From assembly GCA_038093975.1 (NCBI GenBank), contig JBBPTG010000002.1:620001-684000 (forward strand): a stretch of 64,000 nt of DNA. The letters run 5' to 3'. Numbering within the stretch: position 1 is the stretch's first letter; each line of letters starts with the position of its first letter. The notes under the pieces were generated by a model. That model saw only the letters and a program-made list of their open reading frames with translations, made no database searches and was not told the origin of the DNA. Source of the stretch: Chalciporus piperatus. Taxonomy: Eukaryota > Basidiomycota > Agaricomycetes > Boletales > Boletaceae. The translations under genes and the position numbers were made by a program. Shown one piece after another: positions 23,257 through 37,397 of the stretch.

Positions 23257-24948
23257 ATGGCCCTCCTTTCAGATCGACAGAAAGAAGAATTGTGCGTGGA
23301 AGTGCAGATCTACAGACTGATGCTCATTGCTAGCGAATGCATCGATTCAGGCATAAGTCCATGTTGGAGTACCTTCATGCCAACAACTTCACCGCAGCAT
23401 ATAACGCGCTGAAGGAGGACTCGGGGGTGGAATACACTCCAGATCCCAAGGCCAAATACGCAGGGCTTTTAGAGAAGAAGTGGACGAGCGTAATTCGTTT
23501 GCAAAAGAAGGTATCTTCTACCTGTTAATCACATAGAGGCCACCGATTTAGCTTCGTTGGGCATAGATCATGGACCTCGAGACACGCAATGCCTCTCTAC
23601 AAGAAGAATTATCTCTCGCGCCATCGAAGCGTGCCGGAATGCAGGCTGATTGGGTTCCGCGTGCCCCGGCTGCACACGTTCTTACAGGCCACCGACAAAG
23701 CATAACACGCGTGGCTTTCCACCCTCAGTACTCACTTCTCGCCTCCGCCAGCGAAGATGCCACTGTCAAGATCTGGGATTGGGAAACAGGTGAATTCGAG
23801 AGAACGCTCAAGGGACACCAAAAAGGGGTGAATGATGTTGAATTCGATCACAAGGGTCATCTGTTAGGTGAGTGCGGTGTCATTTTGTGGAACAACCCGC
23901 TTATACGCTCTCCCTCGCTCGATGCAGTTACATGTTCCTCGGATTTGTTCATCAAAATATGGGATTCCCAGAATGAATGGAAGAACGTAAAGACGCTGAC
24001 AGGGCATGATCATGCTGTTTCGTCTGCACGATTTATGCCCGGAGACCAGCAGATTGTCAGTGCCAGTTGGGACCATACCATCAGAATATTTGACGTTGCC
24101 TCAGCGTAAGTCCAGAACAACAGCTTCGTAACAATGCTGACAGATTGTGAAAGTCACCTCGTGCGGACCATCACTGGTCATACGGACTGGGTGCGCTTCG
24201 CCATTCCTTGCGACGATGGGCGGCTGTTGGCCAGTGCCTCCAAGGATCAGGTAGTTTCACATCCCACTTTGTTTGTCACCACTGCTCAGCGGACGAATAT
24301 GATAGTCTGCTAGAATTTGGGATCCTCTCACAGGTGAACTGAAGATGGAGCTTCGGGGACACGATCATCAAGTCGAAGTTGTCGTTTTTGCTCCGATTGC
24401 GTCATACAACGCTATCCGAGAACTTGCAGGCGTTCCGGTTCGTTCATATGGAGTTTTGAATGTTTCACGAATATAACTCACTGACGTGTTCAGAATACTG
24501 ATCGGGTGAAGAAGCCAGGCGTATATGTCGCGACAGGGTCAAGAGACAAGACGATCAAACTATGGGACACTCAAAGTGGACAGATGTTGAAACATCTTGT
24601 AGGGTGCTTTTCGGGTATTCGGAGCATCGACGATTGATGTCTCTCTGACAGGCCGGGCATGACAACTGGGTTCGATCGCTCGTTTTCCATCCCTCTGGGA
24701 AGCTTTTACTTTCGGCGTCCGATGACAAGACCATACGCATATGGGAGCTGTCAACGGGCAGGTGTATGAAGACCGTGGAAGCGCACACGCATTTCGTTGC
24801 AACCATCGCTTGGGGACGACAGAGAGTGTCTGTGAGCAAGACAAACGGAAAGGATGCCGCTGATTCAAAGTCTGGCGAGACGGAGAAGTTGGTCAACGTG
24901 GTAGCATCAGCTGGAGTTGACCAAATGGTGAAAATTTGGCTTCCATGA
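23257..24948 (+). CDS. PAC1: PAC1/LIS1 dynein regulator
   Basis: LIS1 homologue that binds dynein and supports nuclear migration along microtubules, important in dikaryotic hyphae. The start [12 protein letters not shown] at 23257 joins across an intron, which splits the next Leu codon, to [20 protein letters not shown]: the LisH dimerisation motif. A coiled coil ([19 protein letters not shown]) comes next, then seven WD40 blades. Examples are [93 protein letters not shown] and [14 protein letters not shown] at the C-terminus. Total length and blade order match the family. The N-terminal intron could be read through in frame, but splicing restores the conserved EELHKSMLEY, so I prefer it. Confidence 0.95.
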
Positions 24949-25457
24949 TGCGCGTTGAGCACATTGGACGGAACATGATTCCCGCCGTATCCGAGGCTAT
25001 GTGAGTAGTCCTCTTATCGTGAAATGGAACAGGTCAGGGTTTTGTTGAGCATTGCAAAGCTTGTCTGACAAGGGTATCAGAAGTAGGCTCGGCAGAGAAC
25101 ATTCTTTACGACACGCTATATGCGTTGCACTCACGATCGTTGTTCGCAATCTTTTTCTCGGTTGTTTTCTCGAATTTCAGCATACCCATACTACGACTAC
25201 ATATATATTTGCTAGCAGTGATGAGGGTGGTGTGATAATGTTTGGGACCTAGGCGACGAGTGGGCATATTGAATCATTCAAAATCATTGATGTTCAGGGT
25301 AAACCCTTGTTAGCCGTGAGATACGTTTCAACCCAAGTTTCAACGTTTCAACCGTGGAGGGTTCACTAGCACTGGCCTTGGTCGGCAACGTCCGTTTTCA
25401 TTTCCCCTCCCTTCCACCAACTGTCCCAGTACAGTCCGAGGACCGTCAATCACAGCG
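24949..25457. other. PAC1-kinesin intergenic region
   Basis: 509 bp between two rightward genes. It should hold the PAC1 3' UTR and the kinesin promoter. The stretch 25330-25365 contains three close repeats of gtttcaac. No gene supported. Confidence 0.5.
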
Positions 25458-28400
25458 ATGGCACCCCAGTCATCGCCGTCGCCGGCCTCTAGTGCTACGA
25501 CATCCGTACAAGTCGGCGAGTCTTTTTTTCCTGATTATATTGCGAATAATTCTCATAAAGCCCACCCACAGCTCTGCGCATTCGGCCAACCACCTCAGCA
25601 GACCTTGCGTCCATTCCCGCTCGCTTCCAGAGACCTGTCATTCATGCGACCACTTCCACCATCGTCACCGTCGATGCTGCCTCTGCTGCACCCGCCGCCT
25701 CCGGTTCTGCCACCGCCCTCTCCACTCCACCTCCCAACACCGCGAAAAAACAACAAATGTTTAATTTCGACCAGGTCCACTCTCCCGATACCACCCAGCA
25801 TGCACTCTTTACCTCCACCGCACAGCCTCTTATTTCCCGCTTCCTTGAAGGCTTCAACTGTACCATTCTTGCTTATGGCCAGACCAGTAGCGGAAAGACC
25901 TTTACCATGACTGGCATAGACCTAGACGCCAATCCTTCAGATCCAAATAACGGCATGGGCATTATACCACGCGCGGTATCAACAATATTTGCTCAGGCGA
26001 AGAAACTAAAGGAGGAACGTGTTGGTTCTTGGAACTTCACTATCAAGGGTTCATTCATAGAAGTGTACAACGAGGATTTGATTGACCTTTTGAGTTCGGA
26101 TGAAGCAACTGCCCGCCGCGAGGTTCAGATAAGGGAAGGAAAGGATGGCTCTATAATCTGGGGTGGCCTTCGAGAGGTTAATGTTCGCAACAGCAACGAG
26201 GTCATGAAGTACGTCATCATGGCCTTTCAACGTCCTCTAAGCCGGACTCATCGATTTGTAGCCTTATTCGACAAGGAACTTCCATTAGACGCACGAACGA
26301 GACTGATATGAACGCTCAATCTTCTCGTTCACATGCCATATTCTCCCTAACCCTCACTCAAAAGAAGTTCACTGGCTCGGGCCCACCACCTCGATCTTCA
26401 TCACCGTTACCCGCCAATGGTCGTTCTCCTTCGCGTCTCGTACGCCCAGGATCATTATACACTGGTTCACCGACCGCCGCGAGAGTTTCATCTCCTACAA
26501 ATGGACGACCACCTACTCCAAGTTTCCATTCCGCAATTGGTAGAGGGGGTGGTTTGAGGCCGGCCAGTTCCCTTGGTTTGCGACCGCCAGACCGGACTGC
26601 TGATAACGACGACGATAGCGGTGAATGGACGACCATTGTGTCCAAATTCCACTTCGTTGACTTGGCTGGCTCAGAAAGGGTAATTGTTCTTCCTTCTTGC
26701 ACCGATATGAGCTAACCCGAAGCTCAGCTCAAACGAACCGCCGCCGCGGGCGAACGCATCAAAGAGGGTATCTCCATTAATAGCGGCTTGCTGGCCCTCG
26801 GGAACGTAATCTCAGCCCTCGGCGACCCCGCTCGCGCGAAGTCTCACACCAGCTCTCACGTACCCTACCGTGACTCGAAACTTACTCGTCTTCTTCAAGA
26901 CTCTCTGGGAGGCAACGCTCATACACTCATGATCGCTTGTGTCAGTCCAGCCGAGTGGAACGTTGGCGAGACGGTGAACACCCTCAAATATGCAAATCGT
27001 GCTAGGAATATCAAGAATCGAGCAGTTGTTAACGAAAAGGAGGACGGATGGGACGACATTGAATGGTTGCAAGGCACTATTACTCGTTTGCGAAAGGAGC
27101 TCAAACAAATCAAGGAGAGCGGCGGAGCCATCCCCCCAGCTTCTGGAGAGTCGACAGTTGTCGCCATCGTCGAGCCCGTGGATAGCTCCAACAAGAAGAT
27201 GCTCGCTCAGATGACTGAACTCCAGAACAACTACGAGGATTTGAGGGAGAAGTACGTCGACCGCACGGAGGATCTCGCAAGGTTACGTCGCGAGCTTGGC
27301 GAACGTCATCGTACGTCCACTGGTGGAAGCATCGGTGGGACTGCAAAATACGAAGAGATTGTTGGACCAGTCATCGAGGAGTACGAGAAGACGATCAGTG
27401 CTATGGAAGCGGAGTTGAGCTTGAACCGCGCTGCGCTGCGCTTGACGAACGAAATGGTGGAAGAAAAAGAGGAAGAACATGCGCAACTCTCCGAGCGGCA
27501 CAATGCCACCGAGCTCTACGTAGAGGAACTCAGATCTCGATTGGCCAAGGTGACCGAACGAGAAGCCTCCACCGAAGTATGCCAATATCCGATGAGCTGT
27601 TTCTACCTACTTATAAAATTTATCATAGGCCTATGTCCGTGACCTCGAGGAGAAGATAAAGTCTTACGACGAGACGTCGACAACCTCCAGCGAGTCAATG
27701 TCCGATCTGAAACGTGAACTCGGCCGCTACAAAGACACTGAATCCCACTCCACCTCCTACATTTCTGAGCTAGAAGGTCGCCTCGCCAGGTCAGACGAAT
27801 CCGTTCTTTCACTACAACGAACCATCGAACGCCTGGAGAACGAATGTGAGAGGCGACGTGATGAGGTCGCGGCACTTCAAGCTCGGTTGGAGAACCTGGA
27901 GCAGGATGGGGCAAGTTGGCGATCAGACCTCGAGGAAAGGGAGAGAAAAGTGAAGGATCTCGAGCTTAAGATGGAGGAGTGGGAGCGGAAGAAGAAAGAA
28001 GCGAACGAGGACCGTGCGCGCTTGAGCGGTGTGGTCGGCGAGGTCGAGCAGGCGAAACGAAGTCTTGAGGACCTTGACAAGAATGCCGATGGTTCTTTGC
28101 CCAGCTCATCTGGCATCAGCACGCCGGCGGAAGGCGACCTCCCAGCAGTGAACCAACTGGCTGCGCTGCAACAGACGCACGCTGCAACCCTCACCGATCT
28201 ATCCTCTGTCACTGTAAAATATCGCAACGCTTTGCGAGAGATTGCAGATCTCGCCGCTCAAATTCAAGAGGTGAAACTGGCTGGCCCTACGATTCCAGAG
28301 ACTTCCGTACTTGAAAACATGGAGGCACCGACATTCCGCAGGAAACTGTCTAGCACAAGGATCGATCAATTAGATGCACCCGGACGCAAGCCTTTTTTTC

Positions 28401-31400
28401 GGCAGGCGATTTCAATGGAGTCTTTGCATGGAAGGTACTGTTGTATATCCCGGTCTTGTGCGATTTCTCTCACCGACACACGTTCACTTGATAAGATCGG
28501 CTTCTCAATCGCTTTCGCCATCGGTGTCGCTGTCGCAGGAGCTTTCCTCGGCAGCACGATCGCGCAAAATGTCTGGCTCCAGTCACGGGACCTCTAGCTC
28601 AATCTCTCAGTCTCCTTCTCGTAATCCCAATCTTTCTATTTCACTCTCGAGCTTCAACGGGAGTTTCAACGGTAACATAACGCCAACCGAGCAACGATCC
28701 GCGTCTAGTATGGAGAAGGAGGTCATGCGCTTACAAGAGGTTTTAAAGGAACGTGAAGCGGAAATCAGTGCTCTGGAGGCTAGTTTGAAAGAGAAGGAGC
28801 AGGCGGCGCCAGCTCCATCCGCAGATGAAACACCCAAGGCAACCGAGGATGCTACACATCTGGCTCCCCACACCATCGAGAAGCTCAACGCAGTCCGGAA
28901 GACCATGCAACTCCATGGTGTACCGTCTACTGCCAACAATCTCGACACAGATGCCGACGTGGATGAGTCGCTTGACCGTTGGAACGAGCTCATGCTGTAA
29001 GATTCTCTGAACAATCGATACATTACTCTTGTCACTGAATAACCTTATTCAGGGCCATGGCCCAGAAAGAGTCTCAGCACTCTGAGGCGGTCAACGCTTT
29101 GAATGATCAGTTGACTCAAGTTCGTCGCGCTCATGATGAGCTTGTCACACTGTCTAGAGATCAGGTATGTCTACTTCTGATGGATATGACTCAATCTCAC
29201 GTATCCTTGGCTTGCAGACGCTGAACATGTCGACTGAGCTCGAGGGGGTACGCGCCAGGTATGAAGATACTGCCACCGAGCTGGAGTCCGTTCGTCAACG
29301 CGAGCAGGAGTTGATCGCAAGTCTCAAGAAAGCGGAAGACAATCACGCTGCAGCCATTGACGTCTTGCGCTCAGGACATGAAGAGGTACTCACGGCGAAG
29401 AGTGCAGAGGTCGATGAGCTAGTTGCAAGGTCCAAGGACGAACATCAAGTCGCGCTCGGGAATCTTCAGAATCAACTCTCCGTGGCAACTGCTGGCCTCG
29501 ACCAAGCTATCAAAGATCACGAGGAGGCGTTTGGCAAACTCAAAGCTACCCACGAAGAAGAGCTCCAGCGGTCGCAACAAGAGGCGAAGGCAGCCCTTGA
29601 TCGCCTAGCTCAAGACCACCAAGAAGCGTTCTCCAAGGCGACGGCCGAACACGCGGAGGCCATGAGACGCAAGGAAGAGGATGCCGTCGCTGACCTCTCT
29701 CGGACCGAGGAAGAGTATTACAATGCTCTGACGAAGCTCCGCAACGACCACATTGAGGCACTGCGCAAGCAGGCCGAAGATGCCGCTGCTACGCTGGAGC
29801 GTCTACGTGAGGACCATGCCAGCGAGATCCGCATGGCCGAGAAGACCCGGGAGTGTTCACTCTCTGAATCGGAGTCTGCTCGTGACCAAGCACTCCGCGA
29901 CATACAAGAAGAACACAGTGCTATCATCTCCAGAAGAGACACCATGTACGCCGAAGACATGGAGAAGCTCAAGACGGAACACACTCAGATTCTTGCGAAC
30001 AAGGAGGAGGATTACAGGTCCAGACGGGAGAACATGAAGCGGGATCATTCCACCGCGATGGCCGTGCTCAGGGAGCAGTCGGAAGCACAGGTCGAGGACC
30101 TTACCAAGGCGATCGCACAACTAGAACAAGAAGCAGTCGCTGCTGCCGCGAAAGCGCGCGAGAACCAGGAGTTGTTGATCCAAGCACTTAAGGAACAACA
30201 GGCCGCCCTCCTTCAGGAGATCACTCGTGGGCACGAAGAAGACGTCATTAAGCTCAAGGAATCCCATGCGGGAACATTCAACGCTCTCAAATCGCAACAC
30301 GAGGAGGCCCACCAGGCGCTCATGACCAAGCATGATGAAGCTATCGAACGACTTGAAGCCGAGCGCGAAGCGGCATTAGCTGGCTTGAAGTCTACCCTCG
30401 AGACCGCACAGGAGCAACATTCTACTGCCCTCGAAGAAGCTCGAGCAATGGCGGAGCGTGCTTTGGCGGAAGAACGCAGTCTCTCCTCAAAAGCCCTTGC
30501 CGAGCTGGAGCAGCGCCACACCGTAACGCAAGGCAAGCTCCAGCAGGACCACCAGTCTGCTCAGGCTGAGCTCGAGGCCGCTTGCGCCGATATCAAGGCT
30601 GCTCGGGAGCAGCACGACAAGGCGTTGGAGCGGGAACGTCAACGCTCTTCATCGGGCTTGGCTGAGGTGGAGGAGAAGCATGCGAACGAACGTGAGGCGA
30701 TCTTGAAGGACCTTGACGACCTTCGGGAGCAGGTCGAATCGCATCGCGTCGCGTCGAGCGAACTTGCAGCAGCACAGGCGTCTCAGAGCCAGACTATCAA
30801 AGAAAAGACACAGGCCATCACATCTCTAGAGGGAGATCTTAGGAGCGTCCGCTTAGAAAATGACGGACTTCACGGAGAGGTCGCCAACCTCAAGGCTGAG
30901 CTGGAGATGGCGACTGCGGAACAGACCAAGCTCGCTCAGGAGGTATCCAAGCGAGAATCTGTTGCCAACGAACTGGATAAACATCGTTCTTTGATTGCCG
31001 AGATGCAAGAGAACCTTCAGCGCGTCAAGGACGAGAAAGACAATTTGCAAGCGGAGAAGAACAAGCAGGAGAACGCGTTACGTGATTTGCAGGCTCAGGT
31101 AGTACGCACTTCGCTCATCCAGGACACCCCAGCCCCGCGCGCCACTCCAGAGCGTAATATTTCATTTTCTCGAGTGAGCGGTTTGAATGGCAAACTCCCA
31201 CCACCAACCCCGCCTCCTTCAGTTCCACCTCCACCTGCGCCAAAGACCCAGGAGTCGCACTCCAGCATGTCCACTCAGTCGTCCATGGTGTCGCCCTCGA
31301 CGTCCAAAGACTCGCAGATGGATTCACCTGCTACTTCTGTCCTCTCGATTAGTGCCAGTGGCGTGCCTCTGGATGCCAAGGCGGCGGCGGCGAAGATCGA

Positions 31401-31853
31401 GGACCAAGTCAAGCACATCGGCGAACAGGAAGTGATGATCAAGACGCTCAACAAACAGCTATCCCACTGTGAGAATGATCTTGCCACCCACATGGATCTT
31501 GTGAACACGCTGGAGACATCGCTTGGTGACTCTGAGAAGAATCGTACGTTACCACGTTTCATGACTGGATGGATTATTGTTGACTTGGTGTCACAGTGCG
31601 CAAGGCCCGAATGCAAGCGACGGAACTCGCAAAGGAGCGAGATACCCTCAACTCACAACTAGAGGCTACTCGTAATGAGCTTCTGGAAGCTCGCCGTGAA
31701 GTTACCACCGTTCGGAGGTCTGTTGTAGAAGAAAAGCAATCGCTGGAATCCCGATTAGATGAGGAACGCCGGGCCAAGGAGCGGGCCCGTGCCCAACTCG
31801 ATACGCGGATGGAGGAGCTGCAGCGACGGAAGTCTAAATTTGCATGCCTTTGA
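25458..31853 (+). CDS. Kinesin-4-like motor protein with very long coiled coil
   Basis: Plus-end-directed microtubule motor with an N-terminal head. The head begins after [11 protein letters not shown] with [18 protein letters not shown]; this junction needs a GC-AG intron, 25516-25571. Nucleotide motifs are intact: [15 protein letters not shown] (P-loop), [15 protein letters not shown] (switch I) and [15 protein letters not shown] (switch II). Further matches are [18 protein letters not shown] and [19 protein letters not shown]; the neck side is [18 protein letters not shown]. Between switch I and II lies an insert of about 80 residues rich in Pro, Ser and Gly. From about 27050 onward the protein is almost all coiled coil, interrupted by Pro/Ser-rich linkers near 28600 and 31150-31340, with the stop at 31851-31853. 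There is no WD40 tail as in animal KIF21. Kinesin-4 (KIF4/KIF21 side) is the closest fit by motor sequence; subfamily confidence is moderate. Confidence 0.9.
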
Positions 31854-32258
31854 TTGTGTTCGACCCTATGCACTATGCCCACCCCGCGTCGCATTGACTT
31901 CTTTCTTTTACTTCACTCTTCACTGCTTGTGTTATCCTACCTTGTTTGTGGAGCTAATGAGCTCGATTCCTTGTTTTGCAGATACCCTTACAGCCCTTCC
32001 GTTCCTTTTCTTGCTAGCTTATATGGTTTACTATGAGGTACCACTTGTTACCATGTCCCCGCCCATACTGGATGTTCATGTTGCAACACAATGCATCTCG
32101 GATCATTGGGATCTGAAATTTTGTATACTTCCGTGCGGTGCAGCGAAGTGTCACTTGATCTACTTGAGTTGCCATTTAACCGGGTGACTTAAATTGGAGT
32201 TGTCAGTTCGTTTTCCCGCCCTGCACCTTTGCACCTCACTTCTCCGGATCACCTTAGA
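31854..32258. other. Intergenic region
   Basis: 405 bp between the kinesin stop and the SDR start, both rightward. T-rich tracts near 31890-31960 fit a 3' UTR. No coding exon, RNA gene or repeat seen. Confidence 0.5.
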
Positions 32259-33832
<1,574 letters not shown>

Positions 33833-34073
33833 AATTGGACACCTGTTGGGAGTATTGGTGGTATTGGTCGGGAATTGGGTACATTAGTCGGGTTTTGTAA
33901 TCGTGGGGGTGCTGTGATTTGTGAATAGGATTGGAATCTGATTGGAATCGTGAACCCCAAGGAATCCGCGATTGACCGCCCCGATGAGTTGCGTCACGAC
34001 GTCATCGGTTTGGCATCGCAGTTGTTGTATTACCCGGTTCAAGCCAAGTTGACTCTCAATCTCTCCTCCGTCC

Positions 34074-35355
34074 ATGTCTGCCCGTCAATCTTCGAAATCT
34101 TCCTCGTCTCAAATAAATAATCCCATCTCTTTCTCCCCCTCTTCCTCTTCCTTCGAATTCACAAAACGAAAACGTTGGGCAGATCTACTCATACACGAAC
34201 TCTCCGAAGCTATCATCTTCGTTCTCTCAAACAACGCACAGATATGGTTTTGCGGAAAAGCTGTATCAGAACTTTTGGGGTGGGCAGATACAGAACTCAT
34301 CGATCGTGCTTTCACAGACTTTGTCAACAGTATGCAATCCCTGCCTTTCCATCGCGGCCCCCCTCACTGACCTTGCTCTACCATACAGCCGAAGACCAAC
34401 GAGCATTTCTGGTCGCATTTGACGAGTCTCTTCGCACTCGGTTAGAGATGAATGCTTACGTTCGTCTCAAAGCTAGGTCTTTCATCATTCCACAAAATAT
34501 TCCCCAATCCGAGGTCCTCTTTGAGGTCAAGGGCTATCCGCATTTCGTCGAGAACGAGTTAACAGCACGATGTGTTTTCGCCGTGGCAAGGCCATATCCC
34601 AGCCGTAACATCGCCATGTAGGTCTTACTTATCGTCAACTGTATTGTCATTCACCGTGACCTTCCACTTTTAGGCTCAATACTTTTCTGGAACTCAAAAT
34701 AGAGAACGAACGTCTACAGAAACGACTGGCAGAACTTCGAGTACGCGCCCCGTCTCCCACTGCACCCGTAGCAGGCCCATCGACGTCCCCTGCTTATGCG
34801 CTTCGACCATCATCCTCATCGCGGACCTCTGCCCCATCAGTTTCCCTTCACCCCTCCGATCCCTCAAATTCGCTGTACACTCAACATCAACCGAGACCCT
34901 CTTCCTACGACGATTTTGGCCTGTCGAGCTCCCATGCGCGCGCCGCCGCATATGACTCACTCGGCTTGAACCCATACAGAGGGCAGCATGCAGCCACTTC
35001 CACCGCACAGCCCGTTGATGAGGACTTTGGCGATGAAACCTCGAGGCGGAAAAAGGTTCACAAATTTTCTTTTACAACAAATTTGCGTATTCACACCACT
35101 GTTTAGATGCGCAAATCTCTCAACGCTGAACAATATGTTTGTGTCACCTGTGGAAGAACTGATTCACCTGAATGGCGAAAGGTACCCTTTCACCTGCTCC
35201 CGTATCTTCACATTGCCTGATCCCCGCTTTTGCAGGGCCCTCAAGGTCCGAAAACGTTGTGCAACGCATGCGGCCTGCGGTGGGCTAAGGAAGTTCGGAA
35301 CAAGGTCGACGAGAATTCTCCTTCAGGAACGAGCAACACGGCTAATGCCGCCTAA
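34074..35355 (+). CDS. wc-2: White collar-2-like PAS/GATA transcription factor
   Basis: Partner of the blue-light receptor WC-1; the complex activates light-induced genes and, in mushrooms, affects development. [16 protein letters not shown] at 34074 starts a Ser-rich leader. A single PAS domain follows ([40 protein letters not shown], then after an intron [14 protein letters not shown]) with no LOV-type flavin Cys motif, as expected for WC-2. A short coiled region ([19 protein letters not shown]) and a Pro/Ser linker lead to one GATA zinc finger: [19 protein letters not shown], then [17 protein letters not shown]. The spacing is C-X2-C-X18-C-X2-C. The finger is split by an intron after EWRK. 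The stop is at 35353-35355. The single PAS plus C-terminal finger separates it from WC-1 and from nitrogen GATA factors. Confidence 0.92.
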
Positions 35356-37397
35356 GCCTCCTTCTAACCTTGCCGTTCTCAGCTGGTGACATTATTGCGG
35401 GTTATTCACATATCCTCAACGTGAACTTGCTACATTCGGGCATCAATCACTGATACCGGGACATTCATCCATGTGTTCTGTGTTTTATCTCTATACATCT
35501 TGGATTCTTGACGACTTATTTACTCACACATCAGGGCTTGATCATGCAACTTTACTGTATCGAAGCAGATCGAGCAATACATGATACCTACATTATTATC
35601 ATTGAGTATACAGGACGGTACCCGCCGCACATCAGTTCAAGGCACCTTTCTTGTCTGTGGCACGCGGACATTAATGCAGGGTTACTCAAGTACTCGATTC
35701 CCGCTCGTTTCTGACGAGTTTCCACCGATAGAACCCTGCGGAGCCTTCTGACACATACCTCGGAACTCCCAACTTGCATTGGGGGTCGAATATTCCAGAA
35801 ATCTGCCAACAAGCACCGTGAACACCGTGGCGTCGGATCAGCACTGTCTAGTAGCAAATGTGAGTAGTCCCTTAGGGGCGTCCCACAACCCTCGGGCTGA
35901 TAAGGACATGGATTAGGATGGGACATGAGGTTGTTCCGAGGAGTGCGATATGGTCGAATTTTCCAGGCTAAGAGCTCATAATTTCCGTGGAATTCTATGA
36001 AAGATAAGGTAGTGAAGCGATCAAATACTCACTTTACACCTCGAACCGTACCGAAATAGCTGTTCCGCACAGCGCAGCGAGGGACGAGTTTACCAAACGC
36101 TAGCTGGCAGCTGCATTTTTAGTCGCAGAGGCAGACGCATGTCTGCAGGTGCGGACGATCGGATCTTTCGCCCGACACTCAGGGGACACTCCTGGATGAC
36201 ATTATGAAGCGGTCTGTTTTACTCTTGCCAGTCATTTAGTTCCCTGGGGATGCTTCACCATGCTTACCATGTGTTGTATGACCCAGGGTTTCCGAGGTAT
36301 GTAATTCCCTGAGCTGCTGTTATATTGCTGTCATACAGCTCGCATCCCAGGCTGAAGATGCGTTTTCATCCTCCTCAGCATTACAATCCCGTGGATTCAC
36401 TTGATCGAAGTTGCCCTTGAAGAAAAGACCTGCTTTTCATAACCTTGTCATGCGCAGTAGAGAAGACTTTCGACGCAAGTGACCCACCTCTGGAGGGTGA
36501 ATCAGAGGGAATCTTGGGAATACTTTTATGCTATAGGTGAGAGAATCGGAATTCCCTTTGCCGGAACATTATAATTGTCCGTTTCCATCAGAAGGTGCGA
36601 TGACGTGTATCGTCACCAATGGACGAAATCAGAGAATGTCATGTTCTCCGCCACCAAGCCGCTCTCGATCGACGGGCGCTTTGCCAACCATTGTGCTCTC
36701 CCGAGGGACAAGAAATGGTGTCGACCATAGCTAGCACCCCCGATGACTTGAACGTTGAGCAATAATACTCGACCGTAGTTTCTCGTCGCCTTTTGCTCCA
36801 GGATCACACGCCCCTACCGATGGCCGGCTGCAGCGGTGGCTGGTAACGTTATGTATCGCTTTGCAAACCTGACCCTGGTATGAATAGCAATCCATATGAC
36901 CAGTACAGAGGTTAACTTCAAGGTTAATTACCTTTCGGTTGAGGTGAGTCGTCAGTCGGACCGTCTCGGCGATATGTCACCACGACGAAATGCGCTTCCC
37001 CACACTCGTCGTTCAAGGGCGGGGTTCTAGGGAAGCGGAAGGTTTGGGTGTCAGCCCGAGCGGTTCCTAGAACGTCTGGTTCGAGACTAGGAGAGTCACC
37101 ACTAGTAGTTCACTTTGACACGATCGGTTTGTGTCTGAATCTCACTTACGCTCGAGCTTCTCTGTTTGGCCAACACGATCTCGGGGGTAGCTAACTGGAG
37201 GTATTTAAAGGAGTTTTATTCTATCCCAAGCTTAATTTTTGATACTACAATCAAGATAGTAGTGAATGGTAGTTCCAGTCACGGTGTGATTGAAGAGTGA
37301 ATGCGCAGCGATGCACGTGGCGGGATATGCATAGTGTTAGCTCTCAAAGTAACCACCACTGAGCAAGTCATTGACATCGTACAACGCGCTCACCACC
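35356..37397. other. 2-kb gene-poor region between WC-2 and ARC40
   Basis: The longest stretch without a recognisable gene. Open frames at 35588-35926 (-) and 36537-36734 (+) match no family and have no plausible splice partners. The segment 36960-37140 contains two overlapping 8-bp inverted pairs (cgcttccc at 36993 with gggaagcg at 37030; gttctagg at 37024 with cctagaac at 37066). I see no tRNA, transposon ends or tandem repeat. It may hold a long non-coding RNA, regulatory DNA or a decayed gene. Confidence 0.45.

Noticed and set aside
25458..31853. Two separate genes (motor plus coiled-coil protein)
   Set aside because: Reading frames join across each short intron, and the Pro/Ser linkers near 28600 and 31150 continue in frame, so one gene is simpler.
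35588..35926. 112-codon minus-strand frame downstream of WC-2
   Set aside because: Cys-rich in places but no recognisable finger spacing, no splice partners and no family resemblance.
36990..37110. tRNA-like T-arm (ggttcgagac) near 37078
   Set aside because: The T stem needs two wobble pairs and no matching acceptor or anticodon arm is found upstream; the hairpins there are short.
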